Positions 1 through 7,785 of a DNA stretch of 21,531 bases are shown piece after piece; the stretch's first letter is position 1; every line of letters begins with the position of its first letter. Under the pieces are notes generated by a model that made no database searches, was not told the DNA's origin, and was given only the letters and a program-made list of their open reading frames with translations. The DNA lies in assembly GCA_948562205.1 (NCBI GenBank), contig CAOYAN010000028.1, positions 1-21,531 of the forward strand. The letters run 5' to 3'. The stretch comes from an uncultured Clostridia bacterium. Its GTDB lineage: Bacteria; Bacillota; Clostridia; TANB77; CAG-465. The translations under genes and the position numbers were made by a program.

Positions 1-1
1 T

Positions 2-41
2 AATGTTGAAGTATAAATTTTTTTATTTATACCCCAACATT
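2..41 (+). terminator. hairpin at window start, possible terminator of an upstream gene
   Basis: Positions 2-8 pair with 35-41 and 11-17 with 26-32, separated by a 2x2 internal mismatch (AA against CC). The loop is T/A-rich. What follows is not a clean T tract, so a terminator role is only likely, for a gene lying left of the window. Confidence 0.4.
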
Positions 42-98
42 TATTATAGAACCATTATTATATAGTAAAAGATGGTAATATATCTTAGTCTTTTTATG

Positions 99-127
99 TT
101 GAAGTTTGTCTAAAAAAGTAGTATAAT
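99..127 (+). promoter_or_regulatory. sigma-A type promoter for the first polysaccharide deacetylase
   Basis: TTGAAG at 99-104, 17-bp spacer, perfect TATAAT at 122-127. The Shine-Dalgarno AGGAG follows at 134-138, so the untranslated leader is very short. The ten bases around the -35 (ATGTTGAAGT) also occur at 3-12 inside the upstream hairpin. Confidence 0.65.
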
Positions 128-147
128 ATATATAGGAGATGATACCT

Positions 148-1041
148 ATGTATGAAGTAAGAAGTGCTGTTACAAATAGTAAAAAGGATAAAATTGCAAA
201 TGTTATTGTAGTTATACTTTTTGTACTTATTGCAAGTCTTGAAGCTATTTTTTTGTCTACAGTATTAAATGGAAAATTAGAAGAGGCAGTCTCAGTTATA
301 TCTCCAGTAGAAATTGGAGTTGAACCAATTTCAGCTAGTACTATACTAGAATTACAAGAGTTTAAGATTTTTAAAATACCTAAGGCAGATTTAAAAGAAA
401 TTGAGGAAAATGAAGAACCTAATATTCCAGATAATAGACCAAGAGTAGCACTTACTTTTGATGATGGACCACATCCTCAAAATACTTTAAAAATATTAGA
501 TATTTTAAATAGATATAATGCCAAAGCAACATTTTTTATGTTAGGTCAAAATGTTGAGAGAAATAATGGGATACCTAAAAAAGTAATAGAACAAGGATCT
601 GAGATTGGAACACATACATGGGATCACAAAAATTTAAATAAATTAAGTAAAGAAGAAGTTCAAAATGAAATAAATTCAAGTTGTGATAAAATAAAGGAAT
701 TTTCAGGTACTGAAGTTAAATATTTTAGACCACCATATGGTAATGCAAATACTCAAGTAGGAGATATTGCAAAAATGAACAATAAATATATTATTTTATG
801 GAATATAGATACTGAGGATTGGAAAAGTAAAAATGCAGAAATGGTTGCAAATCATGTACTAGATAATGTAAAAGATGGTGACATAGTACTTATGCATGAT
901 ATATATTTAACAACTGTGGAAGCTTGTGAAAAAATAGTTGAAGAACTTACAAATAGGGGCTATAGATTAGTTACTATATCAGAGCTTTTTGAGGGTAGAG
1001 AAAATATGGAATATGGTAAAAAATATTATTATTCAAGATAG
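148..1041 (+). CDS. membrane-anchored polysaccharide deacetylase (NodB/CE4 family)
   Basis: Probable metal-dependent deacetylase of N-acetylated cell-wall sugars such as peptidoglycan or chitooligosaccharide, acting outside the membrane. The CE4 motifs are all visible, numbered from the ATG at 148: TFDDG with Asp105 and Asp106, the metal-binding HTWDH with His156 and His160, RPPYG at 194-198, DTEDW with Asp221, and the LMHD motif with His250. A hydrophobic segment at about residues 16-37 should be an uncleaved signal anchor, followed by a linker of about 60 residues. The start at 148 is preferred because AGGAG at 134-138 abuts the in-frame ATG at 139 but is 9 bases from 148. Length (297 aa) fits a single-domain CE4 enzyme with an anchor. 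The family is clear; the exact substrate is not. A second CE4 gene lies at 1936-3369. Confidence 0.9.
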   Translation: MYEVRSAVTNSKKDKIANVIVVILFVLIASLEAIFLSTVLNGKLEEAVSVISPVEIGVEPISASTILELQEFKIFKIPKADLKEIEENEEPNIPDNRPRVALTFDDGPHPQNTLKILDILNRYNAKATFFMLGQNVERNNGIPKKVIEQGSEIGTHTWDHKNLNKLSKEEVQNEINSSCDKIKEFSGTEVKYFRPPYGNANTQVGDIAKMNNKYIILWNIDTEDWKSKNAEMVANHVLDNVKDGDIVLMHDIYLTTVEACEKIVEELTNRGYRLVTISELFEGRENMEYGKKYYYSR

Positions 1042-1061
1042 CATATTTATGTTAGTATTAT

Positions 1062-1098
1062 AAATCTTTGAAGATGTATTCATTTTCAAAGATTTTTT
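1062..1098 (+). terminator. intrinsic terminator after the first deacetylase
   Basis: An 11-bp perfect stem pairs 1062-1072 with 1085-1095 around a 12-base loop and runs into a T tract ending at 1098. It lies 20 bases past the stop codon. Confidence 0.85.
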
Positions 1099-1103
1099 CT
1101 GTA

Positions 1104-1132
1104 TTGAAAAAAATAGAAAAAAGTGGTATAAT
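1104..1132 (+). promoter_or_regulatory. sigma-A type promoter for the DUF3841-like gene
   Basis: TTGAAA at 1104-1109, 17-bp spacer, TATAAT at 1127-1132. It starts immediately after the preceding terminator. Confidence 0.7.
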
Positions 1133-1178
1133 ATAAGGAACAATATGTAAACCGATGAATGATTATTAGGAGGTAAAT

Positions 1179-1706
1179 ATGGTACTTTGGACGATACAGT
1201 CAAAAGAGGTATATGAAAAACTTCAAAATGACAGAATATATACCTGTGATGAAAATAAGTCTTCTCTCTTAGAATATAAAGAGTTTCAAAAAGCATATGA
1301 GTGGCTGACTAAAAAAATGGAACAAAAGATTGGTCATTCTAATGTAAAATATCCTATGTGGGCTTGGTATAGTAGCGATGGGAAACACAAAAAACCAGAT
1401 TTACGGTTATCAGGATATGGAGAAAGAGGAGAAGAACTTGTGTGTCTAGAGATTGAAATTCCAGATGAAAAAGTAGTTTTGTCTGATTTTGATCTATGGC
1501 ACTTTGTCTTAGGAGATATGTATTTGTTTGATGAAGATGAAGAACTCGAAGATTTTGAAGAAGCCTCAAAAGAGAAAAAAGAAGCAAGCTGGGATAAGAT
1601 TTTTGTAGATAAGGATAGAACTTTAGAAAATCGTTATATTCAGGCTACTTTCTTTGAACTTAGAGCAGAGAATGTAAAAAAGGTTCAGTTTTTTAAGGCT
1701 AGATAA
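1179..1706 (+). CDS. DUF3841-like protein of unknown function
   Basis: A 175-residue soluble protein with no signal peptide or membrane segment. It starts at an ATG with AGGAGG a few bases upstream (1169-1173 region). The N-terminus (LWTIQS.EVY..L), a central tryptophan-rich stretch (PMWAWYSSDGKHKKPDLR, about residues 60-77) and a following LEIE.PD.KVVLSDFD..H segment match what I recall of the DUF3841 family, whose function is not established. Residues 124-140 are strongly charged (Glu/Asp/Lys). It has its own promoter and terminator, so it is a single-gene unit between two deacetylases. Its base composition looks richer in G+C than its flanks, which may indicate a different history. The family call is from memory of motif and length and is moderate. 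Confidence 0.75.
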   Translation: MVLWTIQSKEVYEKLQNDRIYTCDENKSSLLEYKEFQKAYEWLTKKMEQKIGHSNVKYPMWAWYSSDGKHKKPDLRLSGYGERGEELVCLEIEIPDEKVVLSDFDLWHFVLGDMYLFDEDEELEDFEEASKEKKEASWDKIFVDKDRTLENRYIQATFFELRAENVKKVQFFKAR

Positions 1707-1714
1707 ATGATTTT

Positions 1715-1763
1715 GTGTGTTGAAATATTAAATTAATTAATGATATTTCAATACACTTTTTTT
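1715..1763 (+). terminator. intrinsic terminator after the DUF3841-like gene
   Basis: A 14-bp stem pairs 1715-1728 with 1743-1756 with one G-T wobble and an A/T-only loop except one G. It is followed by a run of T to about 1763. Confidence 0.85.
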
Positions 1764-1793
1764 ATATCTAAAGTATATTATTATGTAAAACTG

Positions 1794-1822
1794 TTTACTT
1801 TGAAAGTTAATTATGATATAAT
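1794..1822 (+). promoter_or_regulatory. promoter for the second deacetylase
   Basis: TTTACT at 1794-1799, 17-bp spacer, TATAAT at 1817-1822. The leader to the ATG at 1936 is about 105 bases, almost all A/T. I see no convincing riboswitch or stable fold in it. Confidence 0.55.
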
Positions 1823-1935
1823 ATATACCAGTTGAATTTTAAGATATTACATATAATTATTAGTATCTATATTTGTTGATATAATAATTAATGTAGTATT
1901 TATAAATTAAAAATATTTTATGGAGGGTATTTTAT

Positions 1936-3369
1936 ATGACCACTGAAAAAATCAAAAAAGAGGAAAGAGAAGTTAAAAGACACAGACGGATAAGTCCTAT
2001 GATTTTAGTAATGCTTTTATTACTTTTTTTTGTAGTATCTTTTTCTTATCTTTACAACCATTCAAAAAATCCGATTTATAAAAAGCCTAAAGTAGAGAGT
2101 AATACTCAAGATGATAATGTAAATAGTATTCGTGAGAGAAATGATAATAATTTTATATCTGTTTCTTATCCTGTATTTGGTAAAGAAAATATAGATAGTA
2201 TTTTAGAGAGGAAAGTAAATGAATACATAGATGCATTTAAAAGCAGAAATGATGAGTATGTAGAACTTTCTGATACTACAAAGGCTGATTTGAAAATTGG
2301 CTATGAGAGCTTTGAGGCTACGGAAAATATTGTAAGTGTACTGTTAAAGGCTAGTGAAAGAAAAGCTTTTGAAGATGAGTATACTACAGAAAATTGTACT
2401 TTTGTATTTGATTTTGAAAATGATAAGGAGATATCTCTTGATGAAATATTTAAGGGAAGATATTTAAATTACATTTCAAGTTATATTGAAGATCTTGTAG
2501 TAAACTATTCTGATGAGACAGATGTATCATATGATAAGATGAGAGATACACTCTATCCATCTTTAGAAAACTTTTCTAAATTTATTTGTGATGAAAACAA
2601 AATAACTTTTTACTTTGATAAGAAAGATTTTAAAGAAGTGGAAGTATCTGGAAGCTTTGGTTTTGAAATACCATATTATGATATGTATGGATATTTTAAA
2701 AGTGGATATCTTGACTTTAAAGTAGAGCAAGATGAGTATATGTATTCTCAGATATTTGGTCCTGTAGATGACCGTGTACCATGTGTTGCCATTACTTTTG
2801 ATGATGGACCTGGTAAATATACTGAAGAAATAGTAAGTATTTTGAGAGAACACAATAGTGTTGCAACATTTTTCATGCTTGGAGAGAGGCTCGATCTTGT
2901 AGAGCCTAGTACACTTGATGATTTACTTACAGAAGGATCTACTATCAATAGTCATAGTTATAGTCATAGTAATTTTAAAAAACTATCTGCAGAAAGTATT
3001 AAGCAGGATATGATTGATACAAAAGATAAAATCTATGATATAACAGGTGGATATGAAATAAGATTTTTCAGACCACCATATGGCAGTTATAATGATACAG
3101 TAAAAGAAAATGTTCCTTATCCATTAGTCATGTGGTCTGTTGACACTATGGACTGGGATACAGATGATCCAAATGCTGTATATGAAAATGCTACATGCAA
3201 TATTCAAGATGGCGATGTAATTTTGTTACATGAAGTACATGGCTCAACAGTAGAAGCACTTCCAAGAATTCTTGAAGAACTTCAAAATCAAGGTTTTCAG
3301 ACTGTTACTATTGAAGAAATGTATGATATGCAAAGTTCAAAATTAAAGAGAGGTGTGATTATAGAATAA
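1936..3369 (+). CDS. multidomain polysaccharide deacetylase, PdaC-like architecture
   Basis: A 477-residue envelope enzyme. Residues 1-20 are basic, 21-40 form a membrane anchor, about 72-265 form an extracytoplasmic domain resembling the DUF4163/DUF3298 (RsiV-like) module found in PdaC-type enzymes, and about 282-462 form the CE4 deacetylase domain. Catalytic features visible: TFDDG with Asp289 and Asp290, metal ligands His340 and His344 in SHSYSH, RPPYG at 379-383, Asp403 in DTMDW, and His432 in LLHE. GGAGGG stands 8-9 bases before the ATG. In Bacillus, PdaC-type proteins deacetylate peptidoglycan N-acetylmuramic acid; that specificity is not proven here. It ends with a short polar tail after the catalytic domain. 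Single-gene unit with its own promoter and hairpin. Confidence 0.88.
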   Translation: MTTEKIKKEEREVKRHRRISPMILVMLLLLFFVVSFSYLYNHSKNPIYKKPKVESNTQDDNVNSIRERNDNNFISVSYPVFGKENIDSILERKVNEYIDAFKSRNDEYVELSDTTKADLKIGYESFEATENIVSVLLKASERKAFEDEYTTENCTFVFDFENDKEISLDEIFKGRYLNYISSYIEDLVVNYSDETDVSYDKMRDTLYPSLENFSKFICDENKITFYFDKKDFKEVEVSGSFGFEIPYYDMYGYFKSGYLDFKVEQDEYMYSQIFGPVDDRVPCVAITFDDGPGKYTEEIVSILREHNSVATFFMLGERLDLVEPSTLDDLLTEGSTINSHSYSHSNFKKLSAESIKQDMIDTKDKIYDITGGYEIRFFRPPYGSYNDTVKENVPYPLVMWSVDTMDWDTDDPNAVYENATCNIQDGDVILLHEVHGSTVEALPRILEELQNQGFQTVTIEEMYDMQSSKLKRGVIIE

Positions 3370-3380
3370 CATAATAAATA

Positions 3381-3412
3381 GAGTCTTTACCATTTTTGGT
3401 AAAGGCTCTTAT
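3381..3412 (+). terminator. probable terminator after the second deacetylase
   Basis: A 12-bp stem pairs 3381-3392 with 3397-3408 with one G-T wobble and a 4-base T loop. The following tract (TTATTT) is only moderately T-rich. Confidence 0.7.
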
Positions 3413-3434
3413 TTCATAAAATATAAAAATAAAA

Positions 3435-3463
3435 TTGAAATATAGTAAAAAATATCGTATAAT
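3435..3463 (+). promoter_or_regulatory. sigma-A type promoter for topB
   Basis: TTGAAA at 3435-3440, 17-bp spacer, TATAAT at 3458-3463. The start codon is 28 bases further on. Confidence 0.7.
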
Positions 3464-3491
3464 ATAGTTAGAAAATTTAAGAGGAAATGAA

Positions 3492-5456
3492 ATGGGAAAA
3501 AAAGTAATAATAGCAGAAAAACCAAGTGTAGCAAGAGAATTTGCTAAAGTATTAAAAATAAATGGAACAAATAATAATGGATATATAGAGTCAAATGATT
3601 ATATTGTAACATGGTGTGTAGGGCACTTAGTTACAATGAGTTATCCTGAAAAATATGATGAAAAATTAAGGTATTGGAATTTGAGTACACTACCTTTTAT
3701 TCCAACTGAGTATAAATATGAAATAATTGAGTCTGTTGCTTCTCAATTTAAAATAGTAAGTGATATTTTAAATAGAGAAGATGTAGAGAGTATATATGTT
3801 TGTACAGACTCTGGAAGAGAAGGGGAATATATTTATAGATTAGTTGATAACATGGCAGGAAATCCCAATAAGGAGAAAAGAAGAGTATGGATAGATTCAC
3901 AAACAGAAGAAGCAATAATAAATGGAATTAAAGAGGCAAAACTTCTTGATGAATATAATTCTTTGTCTGATGCGGCCTATCTTAGAGCTAAAGAAGATTA
4001 CCTTATAGGAATAAATTTCTCTAGACTTTTATCACTTATATATGCAAAAGATCTTGCAAGGAAATTAAGTGAGGATAGGGTAGTTATATCTATTGGTAGA
4101 GTAATGACATGTGTTCTTGGAATGATTGTAAAAAGAGAACGTGAAATAAGAGATTTTAAAAAGGTTAATTTCTATAAAATTCAAGGTAGTTTTGGTGTAA
4201 ATGATAGTTCTTTTATAGGAGAATGGAAAAGTACCGATACATCAAAGTTTTTTGAATCTCCAATATTATATAATGAGAGTGGATTTAAGAAAAGGGAAAA
4301 TGCTTGTAAATTTATTGAGTATATTAAAAGTAGTAAAGAGAAACCAGTAGTGGAGAGTGTAAGTAAAAAGACACAAAAAGAGAAACCACCACTACTTTTT
4401 AATCTTGCCGAACTTCAAAATGAATGTACTAAAAAATTTAAAATAAGTCCAGATGAAACATTACAAGTAATACAAGCATTATATGAAAAAAAGCTTGTTA
4501 CATATCCTAGAACAGATGCAAGAGTGCTTTCTAGTTCTGTTGCAAAAGTTATATCTAAAAATTTAAATGGTCTTATTAAGTCTAAATTAGATGATGAAAT
4601 AAAAGTATTCTTAAATAAAATGGTAGAAGAAAAATATAGTACTAAACTTGAAAAAACAAAATATGTAGATGATTCTAAGATAACAGATCACTATGCAATT
4701 ATTCCAACAGGTCAGGGATTTGAAAATTATGATAAGTTAGAAAAGTTACAAAAGGAAGTTTTTCATTTAATCGTTAGAAGATTTATTGCTATATTTTATC
4801 CACCAGCTGAATATAGTAAAATTGCAATAACCATAAATATAGATGGAGAAAAGTTTTTTGCAAATGGAAAAGTTTGTACTAAACAAGGATATTTAGAAGT
4901 GTCTAAGAGTGATAAAATACAAGTAAATGAAAATAAAAAAGAGGAAGAGTCAACTGAAAAAGTAAATAATTTAGATATACTTGCAAAACTAAAAAAAGGA
5001 GAAAAGATAGACTTAGTTGAGTTAAATATTAAAGAGGGAGAAACATCACCACCTAATAGATATTCTTCAGGTTCAATTATTCTTGCTATGGAAAATGCGG
5101 GTAAACTTATAGAAGATGAAGAATTAAGAGAACAAATAAAGGGTAGTGGTATTGGTACTAGTGCAACACGTGCTGAAATTATTAAAAAGCTTGAAAAAAT
5201 ACTATATATAGAGTCAAATAAAAAAACACAAATTCTTACTCCAACAAGAAAAGGTGAGGCTATATATGATATAGTGTCTAAGTCTATGCCAGATATGTTA
5301 AATCCAGAACTTACTGCAAGTTGGGAAAAGGGGCTTACTCTTGTTGCTGAAAATAAAATTTCTGCTAAAGAATTTATGGATAAATTAGAGAGCTATATTA
5401 AAACTAAAGTTGTAAAATTTAAGAAAGCTAGAAATGAATATTTATATGGAATATAA
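3492..5456 (+). CDS. topB: DNA topoisomerase III (type IA)
   Basis: Cytoplasmic type IA topoisomerase that cuts and passes single DNA strands, used in decatenation and in resolving recombination intermediates. The TOPRIM domain begins at the N-terminus with KKVIIAEKPSVAREFAKVL (Glu9 conserved) and carries TDSGREGE at about 105-112. The second acidic position of the DxD motif is Gly, a variant that I recall as common in Gram-positive TopB. The catalytic tyrosine is Tyr338 in LVTYPRTDAR, with Arg340 next to it. A late GIGTSATRAEII motif (about residues 553-564) is typical of the family. At 654 aa it is slightly short, and I see no C-terminal cysteine zinc fingers. AGAGG precedes the ATG by 7-8 bases. 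Single-gene unit. Confidence 0.96.
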   Translation: MGKKVIIAEKPSVAREFAKVLKINGTNNNGYIESNDYIVTWCVGHLVTMSYPEKYDEKLRYWNLSTLPFIPTEYKYEIIESVASQFKIVSDILNREDVESIYVCTDSGREGEYIYRLVDNMAGNPNKEKRRVWIDSQTEEAIINGIKEAKLLDEYNSLSDAAYLRAKEDYLIGINFSRLLSLIYAKDLARKLSEDRVVISIGRVMTCVLGMIVKREREIRDFKKVNFYKIQGSFGVNDSSFIGEWKSTDTSKFFESPILYNESGFKKRENACKFIEYIKSSKEKPVVESVSKKTQKEKPPLLFNLAELQNECTKKFKISPDETLQVIQALYEKKLVTYPRTDARVLSSSVAKVISKNLNGLIKSKLDDEIKVFLNKMVEEKYSTKLEKTKYVDDSKITDHYAIIPTGQGFENYDKLEKLQKEVFHLIVRRFIAIFYPPAEYSKIAITINIDGEKFFANGKVCTKQGYLEVSKSDKIQVNENKKEEESTEKVNNLDILAKLKKGEKIDLVELNIKEGETSPPNRYSSGSIILAMENAGKLIEDEELREQIKGSGIGTSATRAEIIKKLEKILYIESNKKTQILTPTRKGEAIYDIVSKSMPDMLNPELTASWEKGLTLVAENKISAKEFMDKLESYIKTKVVKFKKARNEYLYGI

Positions 5457-5457
5457 A

Positions 5458-5485
5458 GGAGCTATAGCATTTTTGTTATAGTTCC
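5458..5485 (+). terminator. probable terminator after topB
   Basis: A 12-bp stem with two G-T wobbles pairs 5458-5469 with 5474-5485 around a 4-base T loop, directly after the stop codon. The downstream tract is only partly T-rich. Confidence 0.65.
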
Positions 5486-5503
5486 TATTAATAACTTTTA
5501 AAG

Positions 5504-5532
5504 TTGACATAAACTATAAAAGATGATATAAT
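5504..5532 (+). promoter_or_regulatory. consensus sigma-A promoter for the PIN/double-repeat gene
   Basis: TTGACA at 5504-5509, 17-bp spacer, TATAAT at 5527-5532: a full match to the consensus at both boxes. About 115 bases of leader follow before the ATG at 5654. The leader carries a small A/T hairpin and an SD-like AGAGGTG at 5577-5583 opening a 19-codon GTG frame (5581-5640) that ends at the real ribosome site. Translation of that frame is unproven. Confidence 0.75.
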
Positions 5533-5653
5533 ATTAAGTGATTTTATATAACTATTAAATTAGATTTAATTTAAAAAGAGGTGATAAGTAAAAACTATAC
5601 ACAAAAAGAAGCATCAAAGACTTTTTATCAAATTCATTAAAGGAGAGCGTTTT

Positions 5654-7072
5654 ATGTCAAAGAGAACAGCAAAAGAAATTGAAAATGATTACAAAAAAAT
5701 TAGGGAACTTGTAGAAACATCTTTTATTACTTCTGTAAAAGGGATAGAAGAGGCAATAGGATTAACAGTCCAGGAGATAAAAACCAGTTTGGCCAAACAT
5801 CCTCGGGTAGAAAAAAGACTTATGGCAAAACTTGAGGAAAACAGGCAGGAAAAATCTTCTAAATGTGTGGAGAAAAAAGAAGAAGAAAAACAGACAGAAG
5901 AGTTTTTAGGCTATGTAATTGATAACTCTATTGTAGATGTTAAAGATGCATTAAATATAATAGATAAAGTTTGTTTATCAAATAGTAAAATAATAATTAC
6001 AAGTATTACAATAAATGAGCTTGAAGACTCTAGAGAGTATGATGATTTTGCCGGAAAAAATGCTGGACGTATTTTATCCATGGCTGCACAAGATCCTAAA
6101 CATTTTGAGAGTGTTATCATAGATGAGAGTCTTGCAACAAAAGATGATTGCATTGTAAAATATTGTGCAGATAATAAGGGAAAAGTTATACTTCTTACGG
6201 CTGATAATACTATGGCTCTTAAAGCTAGAGCGTATGGTGTTGAAACACAGTATTTTGTAAAAGAAATAATGGCTGAAAATCAAGAAAGTCAGAAGAAAAA
6301 TCAAAAAGGTTGTGATACATTAGCTTTTACTAAAAAAGTAAATGGAGAACTTATTATCTATGCAATGGAAGGTAATATTAGAAGTACTCTTGTAAAATCT
6401 AATGGTACTTCCTATTCACAAGGTGAATGTAAGTTAAAAATTGGTGATGATGTACTAATTGCAGTAAAGAAAGGTACTTATATTACTTTTGCCCATTATA
6501 AGATTACTTCTTTATATGAAAGAAAAAATTGCAAATTAGTTTATCATAGAAGATTTTATAGTCTTGAAGATGTTGATAAGTTATCAAATGAAGAATATAA
6601 AGCTTTTATGAGAAGATTTGCAAAAAAGGCTTTCAATAGTGAAGGTAGTAAGAAAGTAGTCTCTACTGAAACTATGCCACAACAAGAATGTGAAACCAGA
6701 AATTCTTTAAATACGTTATATATGGCAAGAGCAAAACAGGGGAAATTATTTTTATCACTTGTAAATAATGATTACAGAAGTACTCTTGTAAGATCTGATG
6801 GTATCGAATATAATACTGGAGAATATGAATTAAAAATAGGAGATGATGTCTATATTGCAACAAGGAAGTATGATTATTTAACGTTTGCACATTATAAAAT
6901 TACTTCTCTTAAGAAGGAAAATAATTGTGATGTAGTATTTTATGGAAGATATACAGACTTGAAGGATAATTTTAAGTATAGTCTGCCAAAAGCAGAATAT
7001 AAAACTTTTATGCGTGATTTCAAAAAAAGAATTGGTCTTAAAGATATTAGAAAGAGTTTTAATAATATTTAA
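5654..7072 (+). CDS. unrecognised protein: winged-helix-like segment, PIN-nuclease-like domain, two C-terminal repeats
   Basis: I do not recognise this 472-residue protein as a named family. Residues 1-62 look helical and winged-helix-like. Residues 63-83 are a charged linker. Residues 86-205 resemble a PIN nuclease: Asp90 in YVID, Glu122 in INELED, Asp164/Asp165 in ATKDD, and Asp184 in LLTADNTMALKARAYG, matching the usual acidic order and spacing. Two related domains follow at about 220-326 and 352-460. Their cores at 243-287 and 375-419 align without gaps and are identical at 31 of 45 positions, including STLV, LKIGDDV and TFAHYKITSL. No membrane segment is present. AAGGAG sits 9 bases before the ATG. 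No antitoxin-like partner is adjacent. By inference it could be a nuclease whose other domains bind nucleic acid; the active-site reading is from motifs only. Confidence 0.75.
   Translation: MSKRTAKEIENDYKKIRELVETSFITSVKGIEEAIGLTVQEIKTSLAKHPRVEKRLMAKLEENRQEKSSKCVEKKEEEKQTEEFLGYVIDNSIVDVKDALNIIDKVCLSNSKIIITSITINELEDSREYDDFAGKNAGRILSMAAQDPKHFESVIIDESLATKDDCIVKYCADNKGKVILLTADNTMALKARAYGVETQYFVKEIMAENQESQKKNQKGCDTLAFTKKVNGELIIYAMEGNIRSTLVKSNGTSYSQGECKLKIGDDVLIAVKKGTYITFAHYKITSLYERKNCKLVYHRRFYSLEDVDKLSNEEYKAFMRRFAKKAFNSEGSKKVVSTETMPQQECETRNSLNTLYMARAKQGKLFLSLVNNDYRSTLVRSDGIEYNTGEYELKIGDDVYIATRKYDYLTFAHYKITSLKKENNCDVVFYGRYTDLKDNFKYSLPKAEYKTFMRDFKKRIGLKDIRKSFNNI
6380..6949 (+). repeat. internal tandem-domain duplication in the PIN-like gene
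   Basis: The two repeated cores correspond to codons 243-287 (bases 6380-6514) and 375-419 (bases 6776-6910). At DNA level the start AGAAGTACTCTTGTA is identical in both. The offset is 132 codons. Divergence outside the core (linker about 327-351) argues for an old duplication kept by selection. Confidence 0.8.
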
Positions 7073-7074
7073 GA

Positions 7075-7111
7075 TGAAAAAGGTCCAGGAAGCAAGTGCT
7101 TTCTGGGCCTT
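7075..7111 (-). terminator. terminator between convergent genes, mainly for the minus-strand membrane gene
   Basis: A G+C-rich stem of up to 15 bp with wobbles pairs 7080-7094 with 7097-7111. Read on the minus strand it is followed by TTTTT, fitting termination of the gene ending at 7118. On the plus strand the tail is not T-rich, although the stem may also stop transcripts from the PIN-like gene. Confidence 0.75.
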
Positions 7112-7117
7112 ACATAG

Positions 7118-7558
7118 TTATCTAACATCAAAAAAATGTAATACTACATAGAATATATTAATGAATATTAAACTAATATATATACTAATGTTATAAAATT
7201 TATATTCCATTAAAAGATTTAATTTAGCAATATAGTAGCTTTTAAATAAAAGTGCTAAAATATATGTTATAATGGCTATTGCTACAAAAAGTAGTATAAT
7301 AAAAAGCATAAGCATTATATCTTCTCTATCTGGTATAAATGTTTTTTCTCTTGTAGTTTTATCCCTTAAATATTTGAGTATCATAGGAAAAATAAAAATA
7401 ATAAAAGTTATACATACATATTTTACTGAAGTAGCATAGAATACTTTATCTTTTAATATATTACAAGTAGAGATAAAAAATTTACTAATATATAAAAGAT
7501 ATATTTCTCCAAATACGATGCTTAAAAAAGTAAATACATTGACAAGTTTTCTTGACAT
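7118..7558 (-). CDS. small integral membrane protein, unknown function
   Basis: A 146-residue, very hydrophobic protein with four likely transmembrane helices at about residues 7-29, 42-62, 79-105 and 121-142. A basic/polar loop lies at about 63-78 (KYLRDKTTREKTFIPDRED). I recognise no family or catalytic motif. AAGGAGGAC lies a few bases before the ATG on the minus strand, and a full-consensus promoter is upstream, so expression seems real. It is transcribed alone, convergent with the PIN-like gene and divergent from frr. It occupies the place where pyrH often sits before frr, but it is unrelated to pyrH. Confidence 0.75.
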   Translation of the reverse strand: MSRKLVNVFTFLSIVFGEIYLLYISKFFISTCNILKDKVFYATSVKYVCITFIIFIFPMILKYLRDKTTREKTFIPDREDIMLMLFIILLFVAIAIITYILALLFKSYYIAKLNLLMEYKFYNISIYISLIFINIFYVVLHFFDVR

Positions 7559-7606
7559 ACAAAGTCCTCCTTAATTGAGTGAGAATATTATTTTTAAATT
7601 CTATAT

Positions 7607-7635
7607 ATTATACTATATTAATATGTTTATGTCAA
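7607..7635 (-). promoter_or_regulatory. consensus sigma-A promoter for the membrane-protein gene
   Basis: Minus strand: TTGACA (complement of 7630-7635), 17-bp spacer, TATAAT (complement of 7607-7612). Perfect at both boxes. Confidence 0.75.
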
Positions 7636-7726
7636 CTTGTTTGTGTTTTTTAATTTATTAAAAATTTTCTAACAACTTACTAAACGAAATATTTCTCTAA
7701 AAGATAACAGATATTAGTGTTTTGTC

Positions 7727-7754
7727 TTGATTTTAAATTAATTTGTTGTATAAT
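7727..7754 (+). promoter_or_regulatory. promoter for the frr-cdsA-rseP operon
   Basis: TTGATT at 7727-7732, 16-bp spacer, TATAAT at 7749-7754. A 31-base gap leads to the frr ATG. This makes frr the first gene of the operon here. Between 7636 and 7726 I see only A/T-rich DNA without a clear element. Confidence 0.6.
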
Positions 7755-7785
7755 TATATTATATGTTTTTAAAGGAGAGAAAAAT

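Noticed and set aside
3804..3827. Gly in place of the second Asp in the topB TOPRIM motif as an inactivating change
   Set aside because: The D-x-G-R-E-G-E form is, as far as I recall, common in Gram-positive topoisomerase III, and all other motifs are intact.
5654..7072. Toxin-antitoxin pair built on the PIN-like gene
   Set aside because: No small antitoxin gene lies next to it, and the protein is far larger than a VapC toxin.
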